NCBI RefSeq assembly: GCF_004368405.1
Contig: NZ_SBJH01000065.1
Coordinates: 1-40,668 of the forward strand
Origin: Olivibacter sp. XZL3
GTDB lineage: Bacteria; Bacteroidota; Bacteroidia; Sphingobacteriales; Sphingobacteriaceae
DNA: 40,668 nucleotides
Direction of reading: 5' to 3'
This document shows positions 32,323-40,668 of the stretch, piece by piece (the first letter of the stretch is position 1; each line of letters begins with the position of its first letter). Made by a program: the position numbers and the translations under genes. The notes under the pieces were generated by a model. That model searched no databases. It had not been told where the DNA came from and saw nothing but the letters and a program-made list of their open reading frames with translations.

Positions 32323-34155
32323 TTACTGATATGGATTTCTTACCATTTTAGGGTTGCTGTTGATCCATCCTTGGTCGATAAAGGAATAATAATTTTGATA
32401 CCTAAAGTTTCTAGGATAAAGCGAATGGCTCGCTCGCTGTTTATCAAAGACCCACTTACCATGATTAGGATTTCCCGGAGCATAGATCCGATAAGGAAAA
32501 AGTGCATAATGAGTTGCGGCATAGTTGTTGGCATCACCATTCCATATTTCATGCGCTACCCGCAATCGCTTTAAATCCCACCAGCGATGGTCCTCAAAAG
32601 CGAATTCTACCCTCCTTTCCTGTATGATATCCTGTAAGCTTATTTGTGTCAGCTCTTGAATACCTGCTCTGCCTCTGATTTGATTAATATATCCTGCGAC
32701 TTCACTTTGTGGCCTACCTAATTCTAGCGCTGCCTCAGCTGCTATCATTAAAACTTCTGCGTAACGCATCCTTACAAACCACATATCACTTCCTCTACCG
32801 CGGGTTGAAGCATCACGATTCTCGTCGATGAACTTCCGCACATTAAATCCGGTTTTATTTACATATTGATCGCTGTTCGTCGTAGGGCCATCGATACTTG
32901 TTATAACGCCACCATAAGCCGCATTGGAAGCACCGGGAGAAGCAGTAATAGTTTCCCATCGACCATTTTCCAAGTATTTAACGCCTGCCTGATAGGTGAT
33001 CGTCATTCCTCTAAAATCAGCACCTGAGTAGATTACCGTCCCGTACAATCTCGGATCTTTATCTTTGAAAAGGTCCTCAGGATTATCATAATAGATGTAT
33101 TCTCCGGATGCATTCGTTGTTTTGAGCGTACCATTACGATCGTTAACGTATTCAAAGGCCTCAACTAAGTTAAGTATTGGCGTCATGATATTGGCATCGA
33201 TATCACCGCGCACCGATGAGGCAATATTGTTATTGGTAAAGCCATGAGTCTGGCCCGGGTAAATATAATCCTTTGCCCAAATTACTTCGGGACTTCCTTT
33301 CTCGCATATAGCTTCATAGAAGTTTCTTCCTTTATCAGCATTTGCGTCATGCAGTCTATACCTGCCCCCAACGATGATTTCCTGTGCGGCATCATAAGCG
33401 ATTTGGTAATATTCCGATGCGCGCTCCGCTGGAATTCCCACCTCATTGCCGGCAGTCCTAACGTCCGGTGTTTTATAATTATACTTTGCAATAGATGCGG
33501 CGTATAAAGCTGCACGGGCTTTCAATGTAAGCGCTGCCCATTTATTAGCCCGTGCAGCGTTTGTGTTTGTTCCCGGATCATCTGGCAACATTGTAGCAAT
33601 CTGAGTACATTCTTCAATGATATAATCGTAAAGGCCAGCTTCCGTTGACCGCGGAAATTGCATCGTCGTCACGTCTGTACCAGACTGATATTCGAACACC
33701 TCATCCCCTACTATGGGCATACCGCCCAGACTACGACACATATTGAAGTAAGTCCAAGCCCTTATGAAGCGTGCTTCTCCCTCAAGTGTATTACGCGTGT
33801 TAGGATCGAAGGATGCGGCCTGTTCCGAACGAATACCCGCGAGAAATTGGTTGAGATTCCGAATAAGCGTGTAATCATACACTCGCCATTGAGCATCATC
33901 GTAATTTTGGAGGTTATTTGGACCACCACTCGACACACCCGCCTCGTCTAAAAGTGTGTAAGAATAACTATCCGTGATATTCTGACCCCACATAATTCGT
34001 CCGTAGAAGTTAGCGAGAAGAGAGTTGACCATATTTAGGTCCGAATATATTTGATCGTCGGTCAGAATGGCCTGTGACTCACGGTCAAGAAATTTTGAGC
34101 AACTTGTACCGAAAAAGAGAAGTGCACAAATAAGGGTTTTATGTAATCTTTTCAT
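32323..34155 (-). CDS. SusD/RagB-family outer-membrane glycan-binding lipoprotein (pair 2)
   Basis: The lipobox FFGTSC puts the lipidated cysteine at residue 19, followed by SKFLDRESQAILTDDQIYSD. TPR-type blocks include EARFIRAWTYFNMCRSLGGMP and the C-terminal RagB region has RRVEFAFEDHRWWDLKRLR. At 610 aa it is larger than SusD1 and clearly of a different subfamily, so the two pairs probably handle different ligands or lengths. It lies 88 nt after susC2 and 6 nt before the DUF3823 gene. Confidence 0.95.
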   Translation of the reverse strand: MKRLHKTLICALLFFGTSCSKFLDRESQAILTDDQIYSDLNMVNSLLANFYGRIMWGQNITDSYSYTLLDEAGVSSGGPNNLQNYDDAQWRVYDYTLIRNLNQFLAGIRSEQAASFDPNTRNTLEGEARFIRAWTYFNMCRSLGGMPIVGDEVFEYQSGTDVTTMQFPRSTEAGLYDYIIEECTQIATMLPDDPGTNTNAARANKWAALTLKARAALYAASIAKYNYKTPDVRTAGNEVGIPAERASEYYQIAYDAAQEIIVGGRYRLHDANADKGRNFYEAICEKGSPEVIWAKDYIYPGQTHGFTNNNIASSVRGDIDANIMTPILNLVEAFEYVNDRNGTLKTTNASGEYIYYDNPEDLFKDKDPRLYGTVIYSGADFRGMTITYQAGVKYLENGRWETITASPGASNAAYGGVITSIDGPTTNSDQYVNKTGFNVRKFIDENRDASTRGRGSDMWFVRMRYAEVLMIAAEAALELGRPQSEVAGYINQIRGRAGIQELTQISLQDIIQERRVEFAFEDHRWWDLKRLRVAHEIWNGDANNYAATHYALFPYRIYAPGNPNHGKWVFDKQRASHSLYPRNFRYQNYYSFIDQGWINSNPKMVRNPYQ

Positions 34156-34243
34156 CAGAATAATTTTTAAGTCGAAATGATGCTTTCATGATCAATATTA
34201 TTCATATGTTTTCTGAACATCAGCTCGTGCAAGTTTCCTTAAT

Positions 34244-37200
34244 TTAAAATACTAGATTAACACCTAGGTTAAAAACGCGATTAGTTGGATACTGTAAATT
34301 AGAATCGCTTGTAATCTCTGGATCTATCTTCATATCTCCTAAGTTGTCAATACTAAACAAGTTCTGCATCATCGAATATACCCGGATGTTTTGCAATCCT
34401 ATTTTATTGACCCAACTTTTAGGAAAGCTATAACCAATCTCTAAATTTCGAAGCTTTATATAATTGACGTTCACCATCCAAAAATCACTGTACCAATAAT
34501 TACTGTGAGATTGATTTCCCCTAATTAAAGTAGGATATTTACCTGGAATTAATTCGCTATTTGGGTCGGTAATATCAGAAAGCCGCCATTGATTCCCCAT
34601 ATAATACTGCGGATTATTTCCTCCATCATGGAACGGCGACAACGCTTCAAAGCCTGGCATAAAGGATGCATAACCTGCACCGGTAAAATCGACTGCAAAG
34701 TCGAATCCCTTATATTGTAATCCGAGGTTAAGGGCAAAATTCAAGTAAGGTAAGCCGCCCCTCCTATATCCAATAGGTCTTTGATCTAAATCATTAATAA
34801 CCCCATCGCCATTGGTATCCTCATACTTAATGTCCCCTGGCCTTAATGTTGTGTTTCCCTGTCTGTCGTTATCAATTGGGTAATTGGCAATTTCTTCCCA
34901 GCTTTCAAACTGACCTATCGCATGTAGCCCCCAATTTAAAAAGGCATAGCGTTCTGTAATAGAATTTCGGTACTCATCCCAAGCGTTCCCAAATCGTGGT
35001 TTATATTGCTGCCAATCTAACTGGCGGGCGAAAGTAAAATTTCCTCCAACAGAGTAGTTTAATTGATTGACGTTGCTTCGCCAAACGATCGACCCATCTA
35101 CGCCTGTATGAACATCTGAGTTTAGATTTTCATAGGGAAGCGAGAACCCGGCCTCCCCGGGAATAAGTACATCATATCTTGAGGCAGGCAATCCCGTTCG
35201 CTTTCGACGAAAGTAGTCTACTGAACCACTAAGCTTACCATCAAATAAGGCAAAATCCAAGCCTACATCAAACATATGTGCCCTAATCCATGAAAGGGTT
35301 GTCACCGCTAAACCTCTCGGATTCGTTCCAGTAATATATTGGCCATCCAATGCTGACCCTCCATTATTATATGTATAGCCGCTTAAATAGTCGAAAGGAT
35401 AATACCCCCAATCGTCTTCCAAGGCATCATCGCCTAATAAGCCATAAGAAGCCCTTAATTTAAGATCTGAAAACACTTTACCTATTCGCGAATCCTTCCA
35501 AAAGTTTTCACTACTAATACGCCATCCTCCAGATACGGAAGGGAACAGCCCCCACCGATGATTAGGAGGAAATTTCCACGAGCCGTCATATCTTGCCGCC
35601 ACTTCGAGCAAGTATTTTTGGTCGTAATCATAATTGACCCGTCCAGCGAACCCCGCACGTGCTTCGGTATTAATACCCGTATCATTATAGGTGTCAAGTG
35701 TCGGAAAATAAATCAAACTCAACGCATTAGAAGCAGGGCGATCGTGTACATAAACGTCAGGATTGTCTCGTTTTATTGTTTCCGCAGCTCCTAAGACATT
35801 TAATCCATGTTTTCCAAAGCGCTTGTTATACGTAAGAGTAAACTGTGTAGTAATCTCTTCCACTCTTTCGATTGAGCGTTCCCGCCATGGATTATCCATA
35901 CTAAACGCCACAGGATAAGTATCTGTAGCTTCATCGTATCCATATAGCTTATAAGTATACTCCTGGTTGTCCATCCATTTATTCGCTAAATAATATCCGA
36001 CAATCCCACGGGCTTTCAAATTTGGAGTAAATTCATATTCAGCGTTAAAATTGAGCTGCATTACACGCCATACCTCTTGATATTCACCAGACAAATCATA
36101 ATTCAGCATGGCAAAGTTGGTCTCCGTGTTCGATGAGGTCCGAGCCGGATAGAGCGGATTGTCGTTAGCGAAAGGTCGCGCCGTCGGCAGATTTCTGTAC
36201 GTAGCAAATAGTGCTTGCCATGTATCGTCCGCGCCAGGGACTCCTGGCTGGCGCCTTTTTTCGATTCGACCGTTTAAATTCCCGCCTATTTTCAACTTTT
36301 CAGACACACTCGCCTCCAAGTTCATTTGTACATTGGTGCGGTAAAAGCCACCGTAGTTTTGAATGACCGACTCTTGACTTAAATGACTCAACCCTAGATA
36401 GTAGTTTATCTTCTCCGATCCTCCGCTCGCATTCCCCGAGATATATGCCTGTGGTGATGTTTTTAAAATATAATCATACCAATCGAATGGTCGATATCCT
36501 TTTTCTGTCCCTTGTTCCCACTTAGCGAGATCATCTTTCGTATAAAGCGGATCAGCGACCCCTGTAATCGCATCCGACTGAATGTAACTGCTTATATAAG
36601 TTGAAATGTCCGCGGGCTTCGGATACCGAAACATATTCTGTAAACCATAATAAGAGTTAACATTGAAAGAATTGTTGTCGCCTCTCTTTCCTTTTTTAGT
36701 CGTTACAACGATGACACCATTAGCCGCCCTTACGCCATAAATAGCCGCAGAAGCGTCCTTTAAAACCGAAATCGACTCAATATCATTAAAATCTAAATTG
36801 TTAAATTGGCCAGCATCCTTCTGAACACCGTCGATCACATAGAGTGGATTTCCCATATTGCGAATACTGATATTCGTAGCTGCTCCCGGACGGCCATCAG
36901 GCATACGACTATTTACTCCGGCGATTTTTCCAACGAGTGCACCTGAGGTTGTTGTAGCCACGGATCGAGATAAGTCGTTCGAAGATACTGTCGATATAGC
37001 TCCGGTGACTGATTCCTTCTTTTGGGTACCATACCCTACAATGACCACTTCACTCAACTTTGACTCATCTGGCTGTAAGGTGATACTAATAGCGCTTTTT
37101 GGAGGGTTTGCCAACTCGCGCACTTGATAACCGACGTATCGGAACACTAATGTGACGTTTACTTCGCTTGTCGGTAAGCGAAATTGACCTCTTTCATCCG

Positions 37201-37420
37201 TAGTCGTCCCAATCTTCGGATTTCCTTTGACATAGACTGAAACCCCTTGTAACGGCAAATCGGAAGTATCCTTTACCGTTCCAAAAAATGTACTCTCTTG
37301 TTTGAGCGACTCTTCTGGATGTTTAAGCTTTTCTGCATGAATCTCTCCGGTTACTGCCATACAGCAAATAAAAAAAAGAGCACCCAACAGACACAATTGA
37401 AATTTAGGCTTTATTGACAT
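34244..37420 (-). CDS. SusC/RagA-family TonB-dependent outer-membrane transporter (pair 2)
   Basis: Signal peptide to about residue 29, carboxypeptidase-regulatory-like domain (about 44-120; FFGTVKDTSDLPLQGVSVYVKG), then the TonB-box/plug start LSEVVIVGYGTQKKESVTGA. Plug landmarks are NPLYVIDGVQKD and VLKDASAAIYGVRAANGVIVVTTKKGKRG. The 22-strand barrel ends in the beta-signal VFNLGVNLVF. Length 1058 aa. It heads an eight-gene leftward operon ending with GH43. A -7-like element about 60 nt upstream and box B 30 nt before that suggest control by the split regulator. Confidence 0.96.
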   Translation of the reverse strand: MSIKPKFQLCLLGALFFICCMAVTGEIHAEKLKHPEESLKQESTFFGTVKDTSDLPLQGVSVYVKGNPKIGTTTDERGQFRLPTSEVNVTLVFRYVGYQVRELANPPKSAISITLQPDESKLSEVVIVGYGTQKKESVTGAISTVSSNDLSRSVATTTSGALVGKIAGVNSRMPDGRPGAATNISIRNMGNPLYVIDGVQKDAGQFNNLDFNDIESISVLKDASAAIYGVRAANGVIVVTTKKGKRGDNNSFNVNSYYGLQNMFRYPKPADISTYISSYIQSDAITGVADPLYTKDDLAKWEQGTEKGYRPFDWYDYILKTSPQAYISGNASGGSEKINYYLGLSHLSQESVIQNYGGFYRTNVQMNLEASVSEKLKIGGNLNGRIEKRRQPGVPGADDTWQALFATYRNLPTARPFANDNPLYPARTSSNTETNFAMLNYDLSGEYQEVWRVMQLNFNAEYEFTPNLKARGIVGYYLANKWMDNQEYTYKLYGYDEATDTYPVAFSMDNPWRERSIERVEEITTQFTLTYNKRFGKHGLNVLGAAETIKRDNPDVYVHDRPASNALSLIYFPTLDTYNDTGINTEARAGFAGRVNYDYDQKYLLEVAARYDGSWKFPPNHRWGLFPSVSGGWRISSENFWKDSRIGKVFSDLKLRASYGLLGDDALEDDWGYYPFDYLSGYTYNNGGSALDGQYITGTNPRGLAVTTLSWIRAHMFDVGLDFALFDGKLSGSVDYFRRKRTGLPASRYDVLIPGEAGFSLPYENLNSDVHTGVDGSIVWRSNVNQLNYSVGGNFTFARQLDWQQYKPRFGNAWDEYRNSITERYAFLNWGLHAIGQFESWEEIANYPIDNDRQGNTTLRPGDIKYEDTNGDGVINDLDQRPIGYRRGGLPYLNFALNLGLQYKGFDFAVDFTGAGYASFMPGFEALSPFHDGGNNPQYYMGNQWRLSDITDPNSELIPGKYPTLIRGNQSHSNYWYSDFWMVNVNYIKLRNLEIGYSFPKSWVNKIGLQNIRVYSMMQNLFSIDNLGDMKIDPEITSDSNLQYPTNRVFNLGVNLVF

Positions 37421-37479
37421 ATCCTCATCATTTAAGTATTTGGTTAATTTACTATTGGCTTGCTAAAAGGTTTTCTTAA

Positions 37480-37487
37480 CAAAGAAA
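37480..37487 (-). promoter_or_regulatory. -7-like element of the susC2 operon
   Basis: Minus-strand TTTCTTTG is one mismatch from TAnnTTTG. No clear -33 TTTG lies 19-21 nt upstream, which suits an activated promoter. The leader would be about 53 nt, close to that of susC1. Confidence 0.4.
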
Positions 37488-37517
37488 GCAATGATTCCGC
37501 TGAAACGTATACTTAAT

Positions 37518-37535
37518 TTGTCTCAGAATATCGCC
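37518..37535 (-). promoter_or_regulatory. Shared PUL box, copy B (GGCGATATTC-TGAGACAA)
   Basis: It matches the consensus at 9 of 10 positions in the left part and fully in the right. It ends 30 nt before the -7-like element of susC2. The gene-sense orientation is the same as for the other copies. A separate inverted repeat ATATCC-GTT-GGATAT lies about 100 bp further upstream (37632-37646). The rest of the 306-bp gap 37421-37726 holds the terminator of the GH29 gene. Confidence 0.5.
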
Positions 37536-37692
37536 AATTTTTATCAGGCTTTCTAAGGGATAATAGAGAGGCGTTGATCTAGAAAATGCTAATAGGAAAA
37601 TTACATCCCTTATTTACTGACCGATCTGAAAATATCCGTTGGATATAAAATAAGAAAAACGGAAACTCAGGAACCCGAGGATCTAAAACAAA

Positions 37693-37720
37693 AAAAGCGA
37701 CGCTCGGTCGCTTTTCTTTT
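37693..37720 (-). terminator. Strong intrinsic terminator after the GH29 gene
   Basis: GCGAC/GTCGC flank a 5-nt loop, extended by A/T pairs (AAAAGCGAC with GTCGCTTTT), and a T-run follows on either strand. On the minus strand it begins 6 nt after the GH29 stop codon and ends in seven T. It separates the GH29 transcript from the susC2 operon. Confidence 0.9.
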
Positions 37721-37726
37721 ATTGAC

Positions 37727-39112
37727 TTATTCCAATATAAGCTCAATAACCGGGATTTCTACATTTGGCTTCACAACGGGAAGATCAACAATTAAGTCTT
37801 CCGCCCCGGCGGTAATCGTCATATGGGAACCGGGCTCTGTGCGGCTGGTATATTTAACTTCCGAGCCATCATGCAAAAACTGGGCATATTTTACTTTGCC
37901 CTTATAACCAGGTAGATATAAAGTTTTAAACGGCCACTGCAACAGGTGTACATACAAACGTTTCGTGTCCGGATTATAGGTAAGGAAACAGTTATCCGGC
38001 TTTTTAAATTCTTCCGGAGCAGCGGTACATCCATAAATGGAGCGGCTATTGTATTTCATCCATTTGCCGATGCGCTCCAAACGTTCGGTGGCACGATCGT
38101 CAAAATACCCTCTGGCAGTTGGCCCTACATTTAACAATAGATTTCCGCCTTTACTTACGACTTCGATCAACATAGCGATCAGTTGGTTCGTGCTTTTCCA
38201 AGTATTTTCATCGCGATGGTAGCCCCAAGAACCGGAGAAGGTCTGACAGGTCTCCCAAGGTACCCGTTTACCGTTCACCTCTGGCCATTTGCTCGGCATA
38301 AACTGCTCGGGTGTCTTGTAGTCCCAGCCCCACTCCGTATGGTTCAGGTCCAGGCGATCATTTACAATGATATCAGGCTGCAATTTTCTGGTCAACTTCA
38401 AAATACCTTCACTGTCCCAATCATCATGTCCCTTGCCGTCGGGACCGGGATAGGAGAAATCGTAGAACAGCAGATCGATTTTACCGTAATCGGTGAGTAA
38501 TTCGGTCAGCTGATCTTTCATAAACTGCCGATATTTACTCATATCGCGCTTATCGTTACCGGCCCTCGCCTCTTTGTTATTCCGTAAAGCGTGGGTGCCA
38601 TCGATCGTAAAGTCTGGATGATGCCAGTCGATCAACGAATAGTAAAAGCCTACTTTCAAGCCGGCCTCCCTACAAGCTTCAACAAAAGGCTTCAACAGAT
38701 CCTTTTTAGCAGGCGTATTGGGCGCTTTGTAATCACTCAACTTCGTATTCCATAAGCTAAAACCTTCATGATGCCGAGCCGTCAGTACAACGTATTTCAT
38801 TCCGGCCTCCTTGGCATAGGCCGCCCATTCTTTTGGGTTATATAAATCCGGATCGAATACATTGAAATACTTTTCCTTATACGCTTCGGCACTCGTTTGT
38901 TCCCTTTGCTGCACCCATTCATGCCGGGCCGGTACGGCGTACAAGCCCCAGTGGATAAACATCCCGAAGCGATCGTGCCTCCACCAGGCCATACGTTGTT
39001 CCTTTTGCGTTTGACTTTCCTGTGCCCACTGCGGTGTTTCCGTCGCGGATTGCGCACGGGTGGACGAGACAAAATATCCAATAAGTAATAGCACTAACAT
39101 ACAGGTTCTCAT
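37727..39112 (-). CDS. Secreted GH29 alpha-L-fucosidase
   Basis: The signal peptide covers about residues 1-20. The N-terminal catalytic block MAWWRHDRFGMFIHWGLYAVPARHEW (41-66), TARHHEGFSLW (111-121) and the nucleophile candidate Asp218 in DLLFYDFSYPG are all typical of GH29. A C-terminal beta-sandwich follows (about 350-461). Length 461 aa is normal. Removes alpha-L-fucose, or a related L-galactose-type residue, from glycan ends. It lies 133 nt after the GH172 gene and is closed by its own strong terminator, so it is in a transcript separate from susC2. Confidence 0.9.
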   Translation of the reverse strand: MRTCMLVLLLIGYFVSSTRAQSATETPQWAQESQTQKEQRMAWWRHDRFGMFIHWGLYAVPARHEWVQQREQTSAEAYKEKYFNVFDPDLYNPKEWAAYAKEAGMKYVVLTARHHEGFSLWNTKLSDYKAPNTPAKKDLLKPFVEACREAGLKVGFYYSLIDWHHPDFTIDGTHALRNNKEARAGNDKRDMSKYRQFMKDQLTELLTDYGKIDLLFYDFSYPGPDGKGHDDWDSEGILKLTRKLQPDIIVNDRLDLNHTEWGWDYKTPEQFMPSKWPEVNGKRVPWETCQTFSGSWGYHRDENTWKSTNQLIAMLIEVVSKGGNLLLNVGPTARGYFDDRATERLERIGKWMKYNSRSIYGCTAAPEEFKKPDNCFLTYNPDTKRLYVHLLQWPFKTLYLPGYKGKVKYAQFLHDGSEVKYTSRTEPGSHMTITAGAEDLIVDLPVVKPNVEIPVIELILE

Positions 39113-39245
39113 AATAAATTCGGTTTATGCATAGATACACATACGGGACCGAAATCAATCCAACTATATTAGCATAGTATTGAGCTATTTTAACCGACAA
39201 CCGCCAATTCAATGTAGCTACTCCACAAATGAACCTAGCCGACTG

Positions 39246-40418
39246 TCAATTGACTTCCAACTCATTCTTAGTCGGCAGTTTTGGAAAACGGGCATGCGGT
39301 TCGCGCTGATACCAAAAAGCCACGGTAATGATATCCGATTGCTGCGGCAAATACCGCCCTTCGGAGCGCCAACCCAAGTCTTGGATCGTAACTTTCAGAT
39401 CGCTATCAAAACGAATCGGATCCATGATATGCCAGCGATACATGCCAAAACGCTGTTGCGCATTATATACGCCGTCGGGCCGAATAACTTGGTGCAGGCC
39501 AGCAAAAGGAGTACAATATTCCTGATACTGATGGGTCTTTTTGTTTTCAAAATTATAAGAACCGCAAAAGTAATCCTCCGTCCCTGTGCCTACAATAGTG
39601 GCGAAATCCTTATCGCCATCCATAAAGAATTTAATCTCGCCCTCGCCCCACCAACCGTTGTTATTCACGCCAACGGCCATATAGGTGCCTACATAATGTC
39701 CTTTTCCTTTGATCCCATCTAAGATGGTATGAAGGGAAGTGGAATTGGGGTTCGAACGGCGATATTGTGCATGCAGATACGCTTCCTCATCACCTACCTC
39801 GGTTAAGGTATAATCTACCTGATAATATAGATTCATCGGTTCGCTGTTGATATTTTCGACCGTAATCCTACATTTTTTTCGAAAGGGCATTTTCCAGTAG
39901 CAATTGAATGCACTACCGGGGTTCACCGTAATGGCCATGGAACTCAAGGGAGCAAACTCGTTCCACGCCATTCCGAAAAAAGCACCCACAGGAGCTTCAA
40001 TCGAGGGTTCGGTTTCATCATCCCAATAGAAACGGATAATCGAATAACTCCAATTGCCGGTGGGCGTCATCCAAATATGCTGAACCGCACCCGGCCCTTC
40101 CATCTCTGCAATGGTAAAGGTCTCGCCCCCATTGATTGTAATATAAGGATTCACTTTCCAGCCAATACCTAATTCCCGCGCCTGGGAAGCTGAATTGGCT
40201 ATGTTGCGCTGACCGGCCTGCCTCACCGGGTCGGCCATACCCCCTTTGCCTTTCGCACCAGAAAAGTTCTCTGGACTGATGGAGCGGGTTTTTGCATCGG
40301 ATAATTTAGAAAGTGTACCCAAGTTCATGTCAAGGCCATTGAAAGCTCCTTGTTGTTGCGCATGCGTAAATAAAAAAATGAAAAGACTGATTAACGTTGT
40401 GAGATTTTTTTTCATCAT
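39246..40418 (-). CDS. Secreted DUF2961 / GH172-type glycoside hydrolase
   Basis: The start was placed at the ATGATG pair giving MMKKNLTTLISLFIFLFTHAQ, a clean signal peptide. Nine more upstream codons are open but not signal-like. DUF2961 landmarks: GGETFTIAEMEGPGAVQHIWMT, then WGEGEIKFFMDGD and the hallmark VGTGTEDYFCGSYNF. Acidic candidates in the last two blocks (GEGE and GTE) lie about 20 residues apart, as recalled for the catalytic pair of GH172. That family includes alpha-fructofuranose dianhydride and alpha-D-arabinofuranose enzymes. The substrate here is unknown; a furanoside is likely. The protein probably forms oligomers, as family members do. Confidence 0.85.
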   Translation of the reverse strand: MMKKNLTTLISLFIFLFTHAQQQGAFNGLDMNLGTLSKLSDAKTRSISPENFSGAKGKGGMADPVRQAGQRNIANSASQARELGIGWKVNPYITINGGETFTIAEMEGPGAVQHIWMTPTGNWSYSIIRFYWDDETEPSIEAPVGAFFGMAWNEFAPLSSMAITVNPGSAFNCYWKMPFRKKCRITVENINSEPMNLYYQVDYTLTEVGDEEAYLHAQYRRSNPNSTSLHTILDGIKGKGHYVGTYMAVGVNNNGWWGEGEIKFFMDGDKDFATIVGTGTEDYFCGSYNFENKKTHQYQEYCTPFAGLHQVIRPDGVYNAQQRFGMYRWHIMDPIRFDSDLKVTIQDLGWRSEGRYLPQQSDIITVAFWYQREPHARFPKLPTKNELEVN

Positions 40419-40559
40419 ATTTATATTAAGGTTCATAATAAGCATTCATTTACCAATCGGAAACCGATGGCCGGCCATGGCATTTGCTTTTTACAATAGT
40501 AATCGTAACGGTTTAAACAAGCAAATAAAAGGTGTTATTTTTCAGGTATACAGGGGAGG

Positions 40560-40587
40560 AAGGGAGTAAGGTATAGGGACTAGGGAG
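40560..40587. repeat. Short heptamer array near the right edge
   Basis: Four 7-bp units: AAGGGAG, TAAGGTA, TAGGGAC, TAGGGAG. This is another heptamer family in the window, in the region upstream of the GH172 gene and probably 3' or 5' of an unseen neighbour. It is weaker than the arrays at 7872 and 29509. Confidence 0.5.
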
Positions 40588-40613
40588 CTTTGTCTTGTCC
40601 TGATATAGGTTGA

Positions 40614-40634
40614 CAGTTTATTATTTACAAACTG
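40614..40634. other. Hairpin near the right edge
   Basis: CAGTTT and AAACTG form a 6-bp stem around a 9-nt A/T loop, flanked by GACA on both sides. The stretch 40446-40668 shows no gene. A -7-like TTTATTTG (minus, 40522-40529) could serve the GH172 gene with a leader of about 100 nt. Confidence 0.35.
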
Positions 40635-40668
40635 ACAAGCATGATGGCGAAATTACAGAGAATGACCG

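Overview
The window is chromosomal DNA from a Bacteroidota bacterium, most likely a Sphingobacteriaceae member (Sphingobacterium, Olivibacter or Parapedobacter type; the genus is inferred). The main signs are two SusC/SusD pairs, a hybrid-two-component-type regulator with a beta-propeller sensor, many SPII lipoprotein signals, and promoters of the TTTG-N19-TAnnTTTG kind instead of -35/-10 boxes. No tRNA, CRISPR array, transposase or phage gene was found.

Layout. (1) 1-601 is non-coding. It carries two strong tandem leftward promoters and a GC-rich leader that runs off the left edge, probably the start of an rRNA operon. (2) 602-3023 (+): a NOL1/NOP2/Sun rRNA m5C methyltransferase and a LacI-family regulator. 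(3) 3065-8636: a hexuronate module. uxaC, uxuA and an SDR mannonate oxidoreductase lie on the minus strand and kdgK and kdgA on the plus strand. They diverge from a 324-bp region with two CGATATCG-core palindromes 72 bp apart, candidate operators for the LacI protein. Together the genes take glucuronate through fructuronate, mannonate, KDG and KDPG to pyruvate and glyceraldehyde-3-phosphate. (4) 8617-15886 (-): a Tat-exported Gfo/Idh/MocA oxidoreductase, a GH93/sialidase-like propeller enzyme, susD and susC. (5) 16138-20078 (-): a hybrid two-component regulator split into a sensor kinase and a receiver/AraC protein that overlap by 7 nt. (6) 20443-22308 (+): a tandem GH43 enzyme. (7) 22404-37420 (-): a long apparent operon, susC2-susD2-DUF3823-GH127-DUF4965-GH2-galM-GH43. 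(8) 37727-40418 (-): a GH29 gene closed by a strong terminator, and a DUF2961/GH172 gene.

Sections 4 to 8 read as one polysaccharide utilisation locus. GH43 (three catalytic domains), GH93-like, GH127 and GH172 are all families with arabinofuranosidase or arabinanase members, so an arabinose-rich pectic side chain, arabinan or arabinogalactan is the best guess. GH2 and GH29 would remove galactose/glucuronate and fucose-like caps. The neighbouring hexuronate genes could take up uronic acids released from the same material.

The most interesting unlabelled signals are these. A shared box (GGCGAWAWNT followed by TGADACAA) lies 30 or 50 nt from the -7 region of four PUL transcription units, a candidate site for the split regulator. 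Several 7-bp-period repeat arrays lie next to the 3' ends of genes, and one of them supplies the stop codon of an apparently shortened kdgK. A pseudoknot-capable 58-nt element lies between the GH2 and galM genes.
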